The position numbers were made by a program, and so were the translations under genes. A DNA stretch of 64,000 bases, taken from positions 124,001-188,000 of the forward strand of contig JBFIES010000005.1 in assembly GCA_041603235.1 (NCBI GenBank), read 5' to 3'. The notes below the pieces were generated by a model that saw only the letters and a list, made by a program, of their open reading frames with translations, had not been told where the DNA came from and ran no database searches. Origin of the DNA: Panacagrimonas sp041603235 (GTDB lineage: Bacteria; Pseudomonadota; Gammaproteobacteria; Nevskiales; Nevskiaceae). Positions 8,969-17,638 of the stretch are shown here, one piece after another. The stretch's first letter is position 1. The number at the start of each line of letters is the position of its first letter.

Positions 8969-10114
8969 GCTTGCGACCAGGGAGGTCGCAATACGTTCGG
9001 AGCCGTCATCTCCGGGGTGAAGGCCGTCGGGGAAGTGATGTGTATCGCCGGGAGCCAGAGAGGGGCCATCAATGACACTGGTCAACGGGTCGCTGGTTGT
9101 CGAAATCGTCTCTCGAATGATCTGGCGGTAGGCTTCCAAGGAAATGGGGCGGTCGATCAGGCTGTGTGTTGGTGTCACGCAATACAGTCGCGTCGCAGGG
9201 GACAGTGCTCGATAGGTCAGCACCCATTGGAGAAATCGAGAGCGAAACCGATCGAGAGGGATCTGACGGACGAAGTCATTTGCGCCAATCATGTAGGTGG
9301 CGACATCAACATGTGCATCTGCATACGCGCGGGCCGTTTCCGGGAGGCAGGGATATCCGGCGTAACCGCCATTGATGATCTGCCACTGCTTCATGCGACC
9401 GAGCAGGAAAGGCCAGCTTCTTTCTGAGCGGGAGGCTCCCAGACCCTGCGAGATCGAATCTCCGAAAATGCCGCAGCGAAGCGCTGGGCGCAGTGGAGGT
9501 TTCATGAGCATGGCCTGGCCATCTAACGTCGTCCCAAGGAACTCGACCCCAGCGCTAAGCGGTAGCAGAATTTCAATGATCCGGACATAGGCATCCGGAA
9601 ATTCCAGCGGGACAACGATGTCGCCAGCGTCTCCCCATTCCCGTTCAAACGTGGTCCAGACCTCGCCATTGACCAGCACGGTGCCAACGCCGTTGAAAAT
9701 CACATGCGAACTGATTCTGGCTGAGTAGCGAAGGGAGATGCCGACCCTTGCAGAGTCAGTTGCGAATCGGATACGAGACCCGGGATTGACGTGCATGAGC
9801 CCGTGACCATCTTCGATCATTCGAGTAAATGCAGCCGCATCCTCCGAAACGTCCGAAGAGAAATGATCGCTGTAATCGTACGCCGTGTGGTCTGGCGAGT
9901 AGTGCCGCTGCGGGATACTGGTTGCAGACCCCTTCGGGGCACTTGAGGCAGGCGCAGTCGAGCCACCACCTGAGCTGCATCCAACCAGGCCCAGGGCCAT
10001 CTGTGCCTGCAGTGCGATCAACACGCGGCGACGCGTCGATGGGTAGTCGCTGTGCGTATTGACTGACTTTGGATTCGCGAGGTGCCCCTTCTGCTGGCGA
10101 TCTGTACTGAGCAT
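8957..10114 (-). CDS. Lipoprotein SGNH/GDSL-family hydrolase
   Basis: This 385-residue esterase-like protein has SGNH blocks in order. Block I is CGIFGDSISQG (catalytic Ser), block III MIGANDF (Asn) and block V FPDGLHPGDDG (Asp and His). An N-terminal region before the SGNH domain (about residues 75-215) looks like the carbohydrate-esterase-type beta module often found ahead of the catalytic domain. RRRVLIALQAQMALGLVGC gives an N-terminal signal with lipobox-like LVGC followed by a Ser/Gly-rich linker, so it is probably an outer-membrane or periplasmic lipoprotein. The open frame extends to 10180; ATG 10114 is preferred but leaves about 25 residues before the signal, so the start is uncertain. 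Confidence 0.75.
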   Translation of the reverse strand: MLSTDRQQKGHLANPKSVNTHSDYPSTRRRVLIALQAQMALGLVGCSSGGGSTAPASSAPKGSATSIPQRHYSPDHTAYDYSDHFSSDVSEDAAAFTRMIEDGHGLMHVNPGSRIRFATDSARVGISLRYSARISSHVIFNGVGTVLVNGEVWTTFEREWGDAGDIVVPLEFPDAYVRIIEILLPLSAGVEFLGTTLDGQAMLMKPPLRPALRCGIFGDSISQGLGASRSERSWPFLLGRMKQWQIINGGYAGYPCLPETARAYADAHVDVATYMIGANDFVRQIPLDRFRSRFLQWVLTYRALSPATRLYCVTPTHSLIDRPISLEAYRQIIRETISTTSDPLTSVIDGPSLAPGDTHHFPDGLHPGDDGSERIATSLVASLSA

Positions 10115-10583
10115 ATAGTTCTCATTTAAACGGTTATGCACAGTACTGTATCGATCGTCACAGAAAAGGCCCGAAGCCAACCGATAAATGGTGCGAATCG
10201 TGGTGGTGACCGGGCAGTTTAAAAATATAGGTTATATTTTTCAATGTATTACGAATCAAGGCGGTTGACGGCGCTGAGTCACTATCAGGGCGGTTGTAGA
10301 GGCTCCGGCATGGTGGCCAACCTTGAGTCACGAAATATCACGGTCCTGACGACGCAGGCCCGCCCGACCGTCGCATCCTCGCGGGCCGCTCTGGGCTAAC
10401 TAGGGCGCTTGCGTCATCGCGACGTCTATTCGTGCATCCACTGGTCCTGAGCACGCCCATCGATTGCTGCGACATCTCCACGCAGTCAGGGCTGTGTCGT
10501 GCAAGGGTGATGATGTCCTGACCGATGCCCCCGACCCAAGAATGGGCATGCCACCGATCCAGGGCATTACAAAATAACTTTGC

Positions 10584-10610
10584 GACATAGTGTCAAACCG
10601 ATACTATGTC
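10584..10610. promoter_or_regulatory. Imperfect inverted repeat, possible operator or hairpin
   Basis: GACATAGTGTC at 10584-10594 is separated by AAACC from GATACTATGTC at 10600-10610. The arms are 11 bases with one non-Watson-Crick position (G opposite T). The dyad lies in gene-free DNA about 530 bases before the P450 start. It could be a dimeric-repressor operator (TetR or MarR type) or an RNA hairpin. There is no T-tract, so it is not an intrinsic terminator. Confidence 0.4.
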
Positions 10611-11059
10611 CGAACGACGCAAACACGACGGTCATTCCGCTGGAACGGACTTGGCGGAGCACCGTAAAAGAGCGGTCAGGTCGAAAGGTGATCGGCCTGA
10701 GTATCTGGAAAAGAAATGAAGCGAGTCACCGATTCGAACGCGAATTGATAAAGCTATGACTCAAGAGAGGGGCTAAATGGAATACGGGCGTTTTCAATCT
10801 GGAACAGGCTTGGGCGCCATGTCCAACCAGCAGCGGCGGACAACAGGGCGACTCGCTCCTCGAACGAATGCTTCCACGCATGACTGAAACAAGCTGCACA
10901 CAGCCGGGATTCGGTCGTTTCATTCGTGGACAGGTCGCCCGCCGGGTCGGTCTGAAGGCAAACGCCCTGCAAGGCTGTCGGGCATGTCATGCATCGTCGG
11001 CATGCAGTCAGACCAACGTGGATGTCTAGAAGCGATGAGGCGCCTCAATCCAAGGGCTT

Positions 11060-11076
11060 CTCAGGCGAAACCTGAG
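11060..11076 (+). other. Short perfect hairpin in the P450 5' region
   Basis: CTCAGG at 11060-11065 and CCTGAG at 11071-11076 flank CGAAA, giving a 6-bp stem with a stable-type loop. It lies 65 bases before the P450 start codon and has no T-tract. It may affect leader stability; no function is shown by the sequence. Confidence 0.3.
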
Positions 11077-11140
11077 GCCCGATCGTTCAGGCGCCTGCCT
11101 GGACCGCACTAACAACACCATTACAAGAGAGGAGAACTTC

Positions 11141-12385
11141 ATGAATTCAAGCGCAGACATGCCGTCCGGTGATTTCCACGCCAAGAACCTCTATTCGCCA
11201 GAGGTCATTGCGAATCCATATCCCTATTACGATTTGCTGAGAAGCAAGCCGATCCAGTACGGCCTTGAAGACTATCCGCCCGGTACTGTCCCGGGTCAGG
11301 ACAAGCCGATACCGGCCTGGGTCATTTTGACGCACGAGCACGTCGCGCAGGTTTGCAAGAATCACCAGGCCTTTTCTTCACGTGACCGCATGCAGGAAGC
11401 ATCTGAGGCCCCAAGCTTGATGCTTGTGAATCACGATGATCCGAGGCACAAGGAACTTCGCAACATCGCGCAGAAGGCTTTTACGCCCAAGCGCGTTGAA
11501 AGTGACGTCTCACCGTGGCTCAAGAAGACGGTTGACCACATGCTGACGCAAGAGGGCGATGGCTATGTGGACTTCATGGCCAATCTCGCACCTGACCTGC
11601 CAGCACGATTTATGACCAAGCTGCTGGGCACGCCTGAGCAGGACCACAAATTGTTGAGACGCTGGGCCAACGCGTTCATGGTCACCGCTGACTTCACCCT
11701 TGCTGAGCGCAACCAGTGCAACAAGGAGTTGTTCGAGTACTACACCAACGCTGTTGCGGAGCGCTACAAGACCATCGAAAAGGGAGGGGCGCTGGGAGAC
11801 GATCTTATGACGGCCTTCATCCTCGCTGAGTCAGAGGGCAACAAGCTGACCAAGGACGAAGTTGTGCTGTTCTGTATCACTCTGGTCGTGGCGGGTGCTG
11901 AAACAACCGGTTATCTGCTTGGCAATCTGGTGGCGACTTTCGTCGAACGGCCTGATCTGTTTGATGCCCTGAAGCAGGACCGCAAGTTGGTGCGACCTTA
12001 CATTGAAGAGAGTCTGCGCCGCGATGGTCCCATTCAGCGTCTGCATCGCGAATGTGTCATCGACACGGAAGTTGGAGGTCAGATGATCAAGGCCGGTGAA
12101 TGGGTTGCTGTGTTTTTTGCTTCCGCCAACCGCGATCCTGCTGTCTGGGAAAAGCCCGATGAGTTCATTCTGAAACGTCCAAATGTCGGTCGTCACATGA
12201 CTTTTAGTCACGGCATCCACCATTGCATGGGCGCTGGGATTGCAAGAAACGAAGCCGAAAAAATGCTCAATGGCATTCTGGACCGGTACAGCGCAGTAGA
12301 AGCGGGCAATGGTCCCATGGTTCGCCAGCGTGGTGGCCTGCTCAACTACGGGCATGAGAAATGCCCGGTCAAGTTTGTGCCCTGA
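11141..12385 (+). CDS. Cytochrome P450
   Basis: This 414-residue soluble bacterial P450 has its I-helix oxygen-activation motif as VAGAETT (AGxxT) and its K-helix ExxR as EESLRR. The heme-thiolate loop reads FSHGIHHCMGAGIAR, with the Cys as axial ligand. There is no membrane anchor, so it needs separate ferredoxin and reductase partners, and none is adjacent. The ATG is preceded by GAGGAGA. Bacterial P450s of this length hydroxylate terpenoids, steroids, fatty acids or aromatics; the substrate cannot be read from sequence. A gene for an NTF2-fold protein follows after 43 bases and is probably cotranscribed. Confidence 0.92.
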   Translation: MNSSADMPSGDFHAKNLYSPEVIANPYPYYDLLRSKPIQYGLEDYPPGTVPGQDKPIPAWVILTHEHVAQVCKNHQAFSSRDRMQEASEAPSLMLVNHDDPRHKELRNIAQKAFTPKRVESDVSPWLKKTVDHMLTQEGDGYVDFMANLAPDLPARFMTKLLGTPEQDHKLLRRWANAFMVTADFTLAERNQCNKELFEYYTNAVAERYKTIEKGGALGDDLMTAFILAESEGNKLTKDEVVLFCITLVVAGAETTGYLLGNLVATFVERPDLFDALKQDRKLVRPYIEESLRRDGPIQRLHRECVIDTEVGGQMIKAGEWVAVFFASANRDPAVWEKPDEFILKRPNVGRHMTFSHGIHHCMGAGIARNEAEKMLNGILDRYSAVEAGNGPMVRQRGGLLNYGHEKCPVKFVP

Positions 12386-12428
12386 CCGCTACTGACCGCA
12401 ACGAGAAAACATCAGGAGAGATTTACTT

Positions 12429-12845
12429 ATGTCTGCAGAGACAAAAAAGGCCGTTGAGGCGTACTACGCGGCAATTCATGCAGGTGATTTCGAGGCACTG
12501 TTCAATGTGCTCCACGATGACTGCACCATTGAGTACTACGGCCCGGCCTCCATCCCGTTTGCCGGATTTTTTCGAGGTAAGGAGAAGTGCAGGATTTTCT
12601 TCGGTCATGTTGCCAATGATGTAGATATTCTGGAGTTCTCTCAGAAGGAGTTTCTGTACGACGGCAACAATGCCGCCATCACAGGAAGGCTGATCCTCAG
12701 GTTTCATAGTACGGATCGTGTCTATGACTCCGAATACGCCCACATCATTGAAGTCAAAAACGGCCAGGTGTTGCGCTTCAGGGATTTCCAGAATTCAGCC
12801 AAAGCGGCGGCTGTCTGCGAAGCGCTAGAGACGCCAGAACGCTAG
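12429..12845 (+). CDS. SnoaL/NTF2-fold protein
   Basis: This 138-residue protein starts like SnoaL-type NTF2-fold proteins: KKAVEAYYAAIHAGDFEALFNVLHDDCTIEYYGP. A central IPFAGFFRGKEKCRIFFGHV and a C-terminal IIEVKNGQVLRFRDFQNS complete the typical alpha plus beta cone. Family members include polyketide cyclases, steroid isomerases, limonene-epoxide hydrolase relatives and non-catalytic binding proteins, so the activity is open. AGGAGAG precedes the ATG. Its position 43 bases after the P450 gene suggests it acts on the P450 product. Confidence 0.75.
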   Translation: MSAETKKAVEAYYAAIHAGDFEALFNVLHDDCTIEYYGPASIPFAGFFRGKEKCRIFFGHVANDVDILEFSQKEFLYDGNNAAITGRLILRFHSTDRVYDSEYAHIIEVKNGQVLRFRDFQNSAKAAAVCEALETPER

Positions 12846-13189
12846 AAACTGCCGGCAGAGAAATCTGCTGATTAATTGCGCGTCCCATTCCGGCAATTGA
12901 TCGGCGGTCCTCTTGCTGCTCCAACGTGCACCACTGACCGCAGCAGACGCAGGATACGTACCCTTGTGACGTCAAAATGGGGCGACTGCACAGCCTGCCA
13001 TTAGCGGAACTTAATGGACGGTTCTGCGCTACTGCGGCCATCCCACATACGCGGCCAGGCGCAGAAGCTTCCGTCGCGCTTGCATTTGGACGCGGAACTG
13101 AATGCGTACTCGCAACGGCGCTTTGACGCCCTCAACGAGGTTGGCCCAGAAACCTTATCGAAGTGCTCAGGCGAAGTTTCGGGCGGTTC
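12846..13189. other. Intergenic region, no gene seen
   Basis: Between the stop of the NTF2-fold gene and the stop of the convergent FAD dehydrogenase gene I see only short overlapping frames on both strands without a ribosome-binding site or recognisable domain, and no T-tract terminator. It may hold decayed coding sequence. Confidence 0.4.
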
Positions 13190-14860
13190 TCACAATGTCT
13201 CCAGCGTCATGGCTGACGGGTCGGCCCCGGAACGGCTGTTGCGAGTTTCGCCAAGCAGACTACGCGCTACCGCCTCAGCAACCCGGATGCCGTCAATGCC
13301 GGCAGACATGATGCCTCCGGCGTAGCCCGCGCCTTCGCCGGCGGGATACAGGCCAGCCACATTGCTGCTCTGGCAATGATGATCGCGGACGACACGCAGC
13401 GGCGATGACGTGCGGGTCTCAACCCCGGTGAGAACGGCGTCGGGCATTGCGAAGCCTTTGATCTGTTTGTCGAAGGCCGGCAAGGCTTCGCGAATGGCTT
13501 GGATGGCGTAATCCGGAAGCGCAGCAGACAGATCGCACAAGTTTACGCCCGGTGTATAGCTCGGCTGGACACGACCGAACTCGGCGGAAGGCTTTCCTGC
13601 CATGAAATCACCGACCAACTGTGCGGGTGCGTTGTAGTCCTCGCCACCCAGAATAAAGGCGCGAGACTCCAGCTCTTCTTGCAGGGCGATACCCGCCAAT
13701 GGACCGGCTGCCGCACCCCCAGGAAAATCGTCAGGCGAAATGCCGACCACGATTCCCGCGTTGGCGTTGCGTTCGTTGCGGGAATGCTGACTCATGCCGT
13801 TGGTGACGACGCGCCGCGGATCGGAGGTCGCAGCGACAACGGTGCCGCCTGGGCACATACAGAAACTGTAGACCGAGCGACCGTTGCCGGCGTGATGGAC
13901 GAGTTTGTAGTCGGCAGCACCGACGAGCGGATGCCCTGCAAATTTTCCCAGTCGCGCTTCATCAATCAGTGATTGCGGATGCTCGATGCGAAAGCCGATT
14001 GAAAATGGTTTGGCCTCCATGTGGACGCCGCGAGCATGGAGCATGCGAAATGTTTCACGAGCGCTGTGTCCAGGCGCGAAGATGACATGGTCAGAAAACA
14101 AGGTCTCGCCCGAGCCGAGGACCACCCCGCGCATGCGCCCGTCTTCGATCAGAACATCAACGACCTTGCTCTGAAATCGAACTTCGCCGCCGAGTGCTTC
14201 GAGCTCCTGTCGCATGCGGGTGACGACCCCGGTGAGTCGGAAGGTTCCGATATGCGGTTTACTGACATACAGAATCTCGGGGGGTGCGCCGGCTTTGACG
14301 AATTCCTGGAGTACCTTTCTGCTGCGATGCTCAGGATCCTTGACCTGGCTGTAGAGCTTGCCATCGCTGAATAGACCGGCGCCGCCTTCGCCGAACTGGA
14401 CGTTGGATTCAGGGTCGAGTGTTTTCTTCCGCCAGAGATTCCAGGTGTCTTGCGTGCGCTGACGCACCGGCTTACCTCGCTCCAGAACAATCGGCCGAAA
14501 CCCCAGTTGAGCCAGCGTCAGCGCAGCGAACAATCCGCAGGGTCCGAATCCAATCACCAGCGGACGATTGTCGAAACCTTCAGGCGCTGCCGCGGTGGGG
14601 TGGTACGCAATGTCAGGTGTCGGTCCAATCTTTCGGTCTGTTTTGAATAGGTCCAGCACACGTGCCTCGTCGCGCACCTGGCAGTCCACGGTATAGACGA
14701 AGCACAGCTCCGCATTCTTCTTGCGTGCGTCGTAACTGCGTCTGAACACCGCGAACTCAATGAGAGCGCCCTCGGGCAATTTCAGCCGGGTCTGAATAGC
14801 CCGGCCAAGGGCATCCGGTGGGTGCCCAACCGGCAGCGAGAGTTCCGTGATTCGCAACAT
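13190..14860 (-). CDS. FAD-dependent dehydrogenase (COG2509-type)
   Basis: This 556-residue flavoprotein has an N-terminal extension of about 95 residues before the Rossmann motif LVIGFGPCGLFAALTLA. The block FGEGGAGLFSDGKLYSQ and the C-terminal LYPAGEGAGYAGGIMSAGIDG, an FAD-contact block, follow. This architecture is typical of a widespread uncharacterised family annotated as NAD(P)/FAD-dependent oxidoreductase or dehydrogenase. The physiological substrate is unknown. Translation is placed at ATG 14860 (MLRITELSL); the open frame extends seven codons further to a TTG. It is convergent with the P450-NTF2 pair and stands alone. Confidence 0.8.
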   Translation of the reverse strand: MLRITELSLPVGHPPDALGRAIQTRLKLPEGALIEFAVFRRSYDARKKNAELCFVYTVDCQVRDEARVLDLFKTDRKIGPTPDIAYHPTAAAPEGFDNRPLVIGFGPCGLFAALTLAQLGFRPIVLERGKPVRQRTQDTWNLWRKKTLDPESNVQFGEGGAGLFSDGKLYSQVKDPEHRSRKVLQEFVKAGAPPEILYVSKPHIGTFRLTGVVTRMRQELEALGGEVRFQSKVVDVLIEDGRMRGVVLGSGETLFSDHVIFAPGHSARETFRMLHARGVHMEAKPFSIGFRIEHPQSLIDEARLGKFAGHPLVGAADYKLVHHAGNGRSVYSFCMCPGGTVVAATSDPRRVVTNGMSQHSRNERNANAGIVVGISPDDFPGGAAAGPLAGIALQEELESRAFILGGEDYNAPAQLVGDFMAGKPSAEFGRVQPSYTPGVNLCDLSAALPDYAIQAIREALPAFDKQIKGFAMPDAVLTGVETRTSSPLRVVRDHHCQSSNVAGLYPAGEGAGYAGGIMSAGIDGIRVAEAVARSLLGETRNSRSGADPSAMTLETL

Positions 14861-15423
14861 GGTGGGGCGGGGTCGGTTCAAACGCCCTAGCGGCGCCGCG
14901 CATCATCCACCGAGGAGGCCGGCCAAATCAATGCCTTTATTACGGCCTTTCTCTTGCGGAACTGAGGCCTTGAAGTTCTCCTTATCGGCGAACATGTTCT
15001 TGATCGACGCTGCTCCCATCTGGTTTCACCGAGCGATCTCGGCGAAGCAAGAACCCTCGCTGCGCCCAAGGCATTCGGCCTTCGGGAGGTTCGGATTATT
15101 GCTGCGTTTGGCAGGTCGATTTCGCAGGTCTTATTTTCACTCTCCGCCGCATCCGGGCACAGCGTCCTCCCGATCTCGCAGCAAAGCGCCCAACCTGCCA
15201 TCGCGATAGGGCAGGAATTCACACAGAATTTTCTGAATTGTCCGTCGGTGATGCAGTTAGGCCGGGCCAAGGGTGTGGCCCTTGGTGGGCGCCAGGGACC
15301 AGCGGTATGTGCAGCTCAGGAAAACCGTTCTTGGTCTGACCAGATCAGCCGCAAAGCGCAGCATGGAAATATGCGGTGGCGACACGGCTTGCTCGATCAG
15401 TCGAACGATAGGCTGGTACTGCG
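14861..15423. other. Gene-free region between the FAD dehydrogenase gene and the liu cluster
   Basis: Open frames here (for example a 127-codon minus-strand frame at 14887-15270) have arginine- and serine-rich translations without domains and look like chance frames or decayed sequence. I see no terminator with a T-tract, no tRNA and no repeat. Transcription from the liu cluster would run into it from the right. Confidence 0.4.
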
Positions 15424-15543
15424 TTACAAAACGGAATCGGTTCGCTTAGCGCTGATGGCAAAGCCCATCATTTCAATATTGAGCAGCTCCTCACCTGCAT
15501 TGCCTAAACCGGTAGCGCGTTCAAGCTGAGTCGCAAGCGCCAT
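15424..15543 (-). CDS. Candidate small ORF after liuD (39 residues)
   Basis: A short frame begins MALATQLERATGLGNA and ends GFAISAKRTDSVL before TAA. Its composition is balanced and unlike the arginine-rich chance frames nearby. The same frame is open back to the TAG stop of the carboxylase gene at 15595-15597, so it directly continues the biotin-subunit frame after one stop codon. There is no clear Shine-Dalgarno sequence before ATG 15543. It could be a small coupled protein, the remnant of a longer downstream gene, or chance. I do not recognise it. Confidence 0.25.
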   Translation of the reverse strand: MALATQLERATGLGNAGEELLNIEMMGFAISAKRTDSVL

Positions 15544-15594
15544 CGGTCGGGCGCTCTGGGCAACGTCGAATTCTGTTGCACTTGGCTCAGCAGG

Positions 15595-17583
15595 CTATGT
15601 GGCTGGTTCAAACTCTACGAGTTCAGCACCTTCTGCAACCTGCTCGCCGACTGCCGCGAAGAAAGATTTGACGGTGCCGTTCGAAGGCGCGGTCACGGTG
15701 TGCTCCATCTTCATGGCTTCCATCATCAGAATAGGATCACCCTTCTTTACAGTTGATCCGGTTTCGGTGAGGTGCGCCAGAATTTTTCCAGGCATGGGCG
15801 CTGTCATGCCGCCATGGCTATCCTGTTCCTGGTCCGCCGCAGCCAGCGGATCGTGTCGCGACACCACCCAGTGCTGGTTGTCGCAGAAGACATTGATGCG
15901 GTCCTGGTCTGCGAACACTGTTGCGTTGAATGTTTCGCCCGCGCGCTGAAAGCGCACGTGGCACCCGTCGATGTCGAGTTGCTCTATGGCGTTGTTGTCG
16001 AGTTCGATTCTGCCCTCGACGTAGTGGAGTTCTACCACTCGCTTTGCGTCACCCCAAAGCCAGCTGACAGTGTTGCTCAAGCCTGTGTTCAAGCGCCAAC
16101 CGTCAGCTTGCGACCACGGGGAATCGGGCTCGCCATCATGGGCCGCGCTGCCGTGACTCTTCAATTGGTTCTGATGATTCCACCACAGTGTCGCGGCGTG
16201 TAGCGCTGTGTCTGGCAGTTGGTCCTGACTGCTCAGCAGCGCGTCGCTTTCGCGTGCTATCAGACCTGTATCCACAGAACCGCTTCGGAACTCGGGGTGC
16301 CCTACCAGCCGGGAAAGAAACGCAATATTGTTGCCCACGCCCACAATCTGGAATTGTCCAAGTGCGGCTAGCATGCGTTCGATTGCCTGCTCGCGTGTTG
16401 CGTCCCAGACGATCAGCTTGGCAATCATCGGATCGTAGTGCGGTGAAATTTCATCGCCCTGGTCGATGCCGGTATCAATGCGCACATTGGCCGACAAGCT
16501 GGGCGGACGATAGTGCCGCAGTTGGCCGATGGACGGCAGGAAGCCCTTCTCCGGCTCCTCGGCATAGACGCGCACTTCTATGGAATGTCCGTTGAGCGGT
16601 ACCTCGGACTGGGTCAGGGGCAGATGCTCGCCTGATGCAATTCTGAGCTGCCACTCCACCAGGTCCAGGCCGGTAATCATCTCGGTTACGGGATGCTCAA
16701 CCTGCAGCCGGGTGTTCATCTCCATGAAGTAGAACGCATCGTCGCTGTCCACAATGAACTCGACGGTGCCAGCGCCGACATAATTCACTGCCCGAGCAGC
16801 CTGACAGGCCGCTTGCCCCATGGCGGCACGGCGTTCTTCGGTCATGCCCGGTGCGGGGGCTTCTTCCACGACCTTCTGGTGGCGTCGCTGCGCTGAGCAG
16901 TCGCGCTCATGCAGATAAATCACATTGCCGTGTGAGTCGCCAAAAATCTGGATTTCAACGTGCCGCGGTCGTTGCAGGTAGCGCTCGATAAGAACGCGGT
17001 CATCACCAAAGCTGGAGCGCGACTCGCGCTGGCACGATGCCAGCGAGGCCTCGAAGTCTTCCGCACGCTCGACCACGCGCATGCCTTTGCCACCACCGCC
17101 AGCGGTGGCTTTGATCATCACCGGAAAACCGATGTCCTGGGCCTGCTGTTTGAGGTGTTCTGTGGCTTGTTCGTCGCCGTGATAGCCCGGAACCAGCGGC
17201 ACGCCGGCATCGGTCATCAATGCCTTGGCGGCAGACTTTGATCCCATGGCGTGGATGGCGGAAGTTGGCGGGCCGATGAACACGACCCCGGCATCTGCAC
17301 ACGCCTTTGCAAAGGACTCGTTCTCTGAAAGAAAGCCGTACCCCGGGTGTACCGCCTCGGCGCCGGTCTGTTTGACCACGTCAAGAATGCGCTCGCCGCG
17401 CAGATAGCTTTCGCTGGACGCAGCAGGACCGATGCAATGCGCTTGATCCGCCATACGGACGTGCCTCGCGCCGGCATCAGCTTCGGAATACACCGCAACA
17501 GTCTGTACGCCCATTCGACGACAGGTCTCGATGATCCTGCAGGCGATCTCGCCGCGATTGGCGATGAGAATTTTCTTGAACAT
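15595..17583 (-). CDS. liuD: Methylcrotonyl-CoA carboxylase, biotin-containing alpha subunit
   Basis: This 662-residue subunit has the standard order. The biotin carboxylase domain starts MFKKILIANRGEIACRI, with ATP-grasp glycine loop KATAGGGGKGMRVV and HERDCSAQRRHQKVVEEAPAP. A linker follows, then a C-terminal biotinyl domain with the biotin lysine in MEAMKMEHTV. It carboxylates its own biotin using ATP and bicarbonate, for transfer by the beta subunit encoded just upstream. Together with the isovaleryl-CoA dehydrogenase gene this indicates 3-methylcrotonyl-CoA in leucine breakdown. Propionyl- or geranyl-CoA carboxylase alpha subunits look alike, so the assignment rests on context. The gap to the beta-subunit gene is 55 bases. 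Confidence 0.9.
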   Translation of the reverse strand: MFKKILIANRGEIACRIIETCRRMGVQTVAVYSEADAGARHVRMADQAHCIGPAASSESYLRGERILDVVKQTGAEAVHPGYGFLSENESFAKACADAGVVFIGPPTSAIHAMGSKSAAKALMTDAGVPLVPGYHGDEQATEHLKQQAQDIGFPVMIKATAGGGGKGMRVVERAEDFEASLASCQRESRSSFGDDRVLIERYLQRPRHVEIQIFGDSHGNVIYLHERDCSAQRRHQKVVEEAPAPGMTEERRAAMGQAACQAARAVNYVGAGTVEFIVDSDDAFYFMEMNTRLQVEHPVTEMITGLDLVEWQLRIASGEHLPLTQSEVPLNGHSIEVRVYAEEPEKGFLPSIGQLRHYRPPSLSANVRIDTGIDQGDEISPHYDPMIAKLIVWDATREQAIERMLAALGQFQIVGVGNNIAFLSRLVGHPEFRSGSVDTGLIARESDALLSSQDQLPDTALHAATLWWNHQNQLKSHGSAAHDGEPDSPWSQADGWRLNTGLSNTVSWLWGDAKRVVELHYVEGRIELDNNAIEQLDIDGCHVRFQRAGETFNATVFADQDRINVFCDNQHWVVSRHDPLAAADQEQDSHGGMTAPMPGKILAHLTETGSTVKKGDPILMMEAMKMEHTVTAPSNGTVKSFFAAVGEQVAEGAELVEFEPAT

Positions 17584-17638
17584 GTGCTGGGAAGTCCTGA
17601 TTAGATGATTCGCTCAAATTGTGTTCTTGAAGGCGACA

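Larger units (their letters stand above)
10115..11140. other. Gene-free region of about 1 kb upstream of the P450 gene
   Basis: No frame here has convincing coding character; the longest are 60-80 residues of low-complexity translation. The part near 10215-10250 is AT-rich (aaaaatataggttatattttt) and could contain promoter elements for the divergently read hydrolase. The region holds an 11-base imperfect inverted repeat at 10584-10610 and a small hairpin at 11060-11076. The size is unusual for this gene-dense window, and it could be a decayed gene or a long regulated leader. Confidence 0.5.

Noticed and set aside
11060..11076. Hairpin before the P450 gene, considered as a terminator
   Set aside because: No T-tract follows on either strand.
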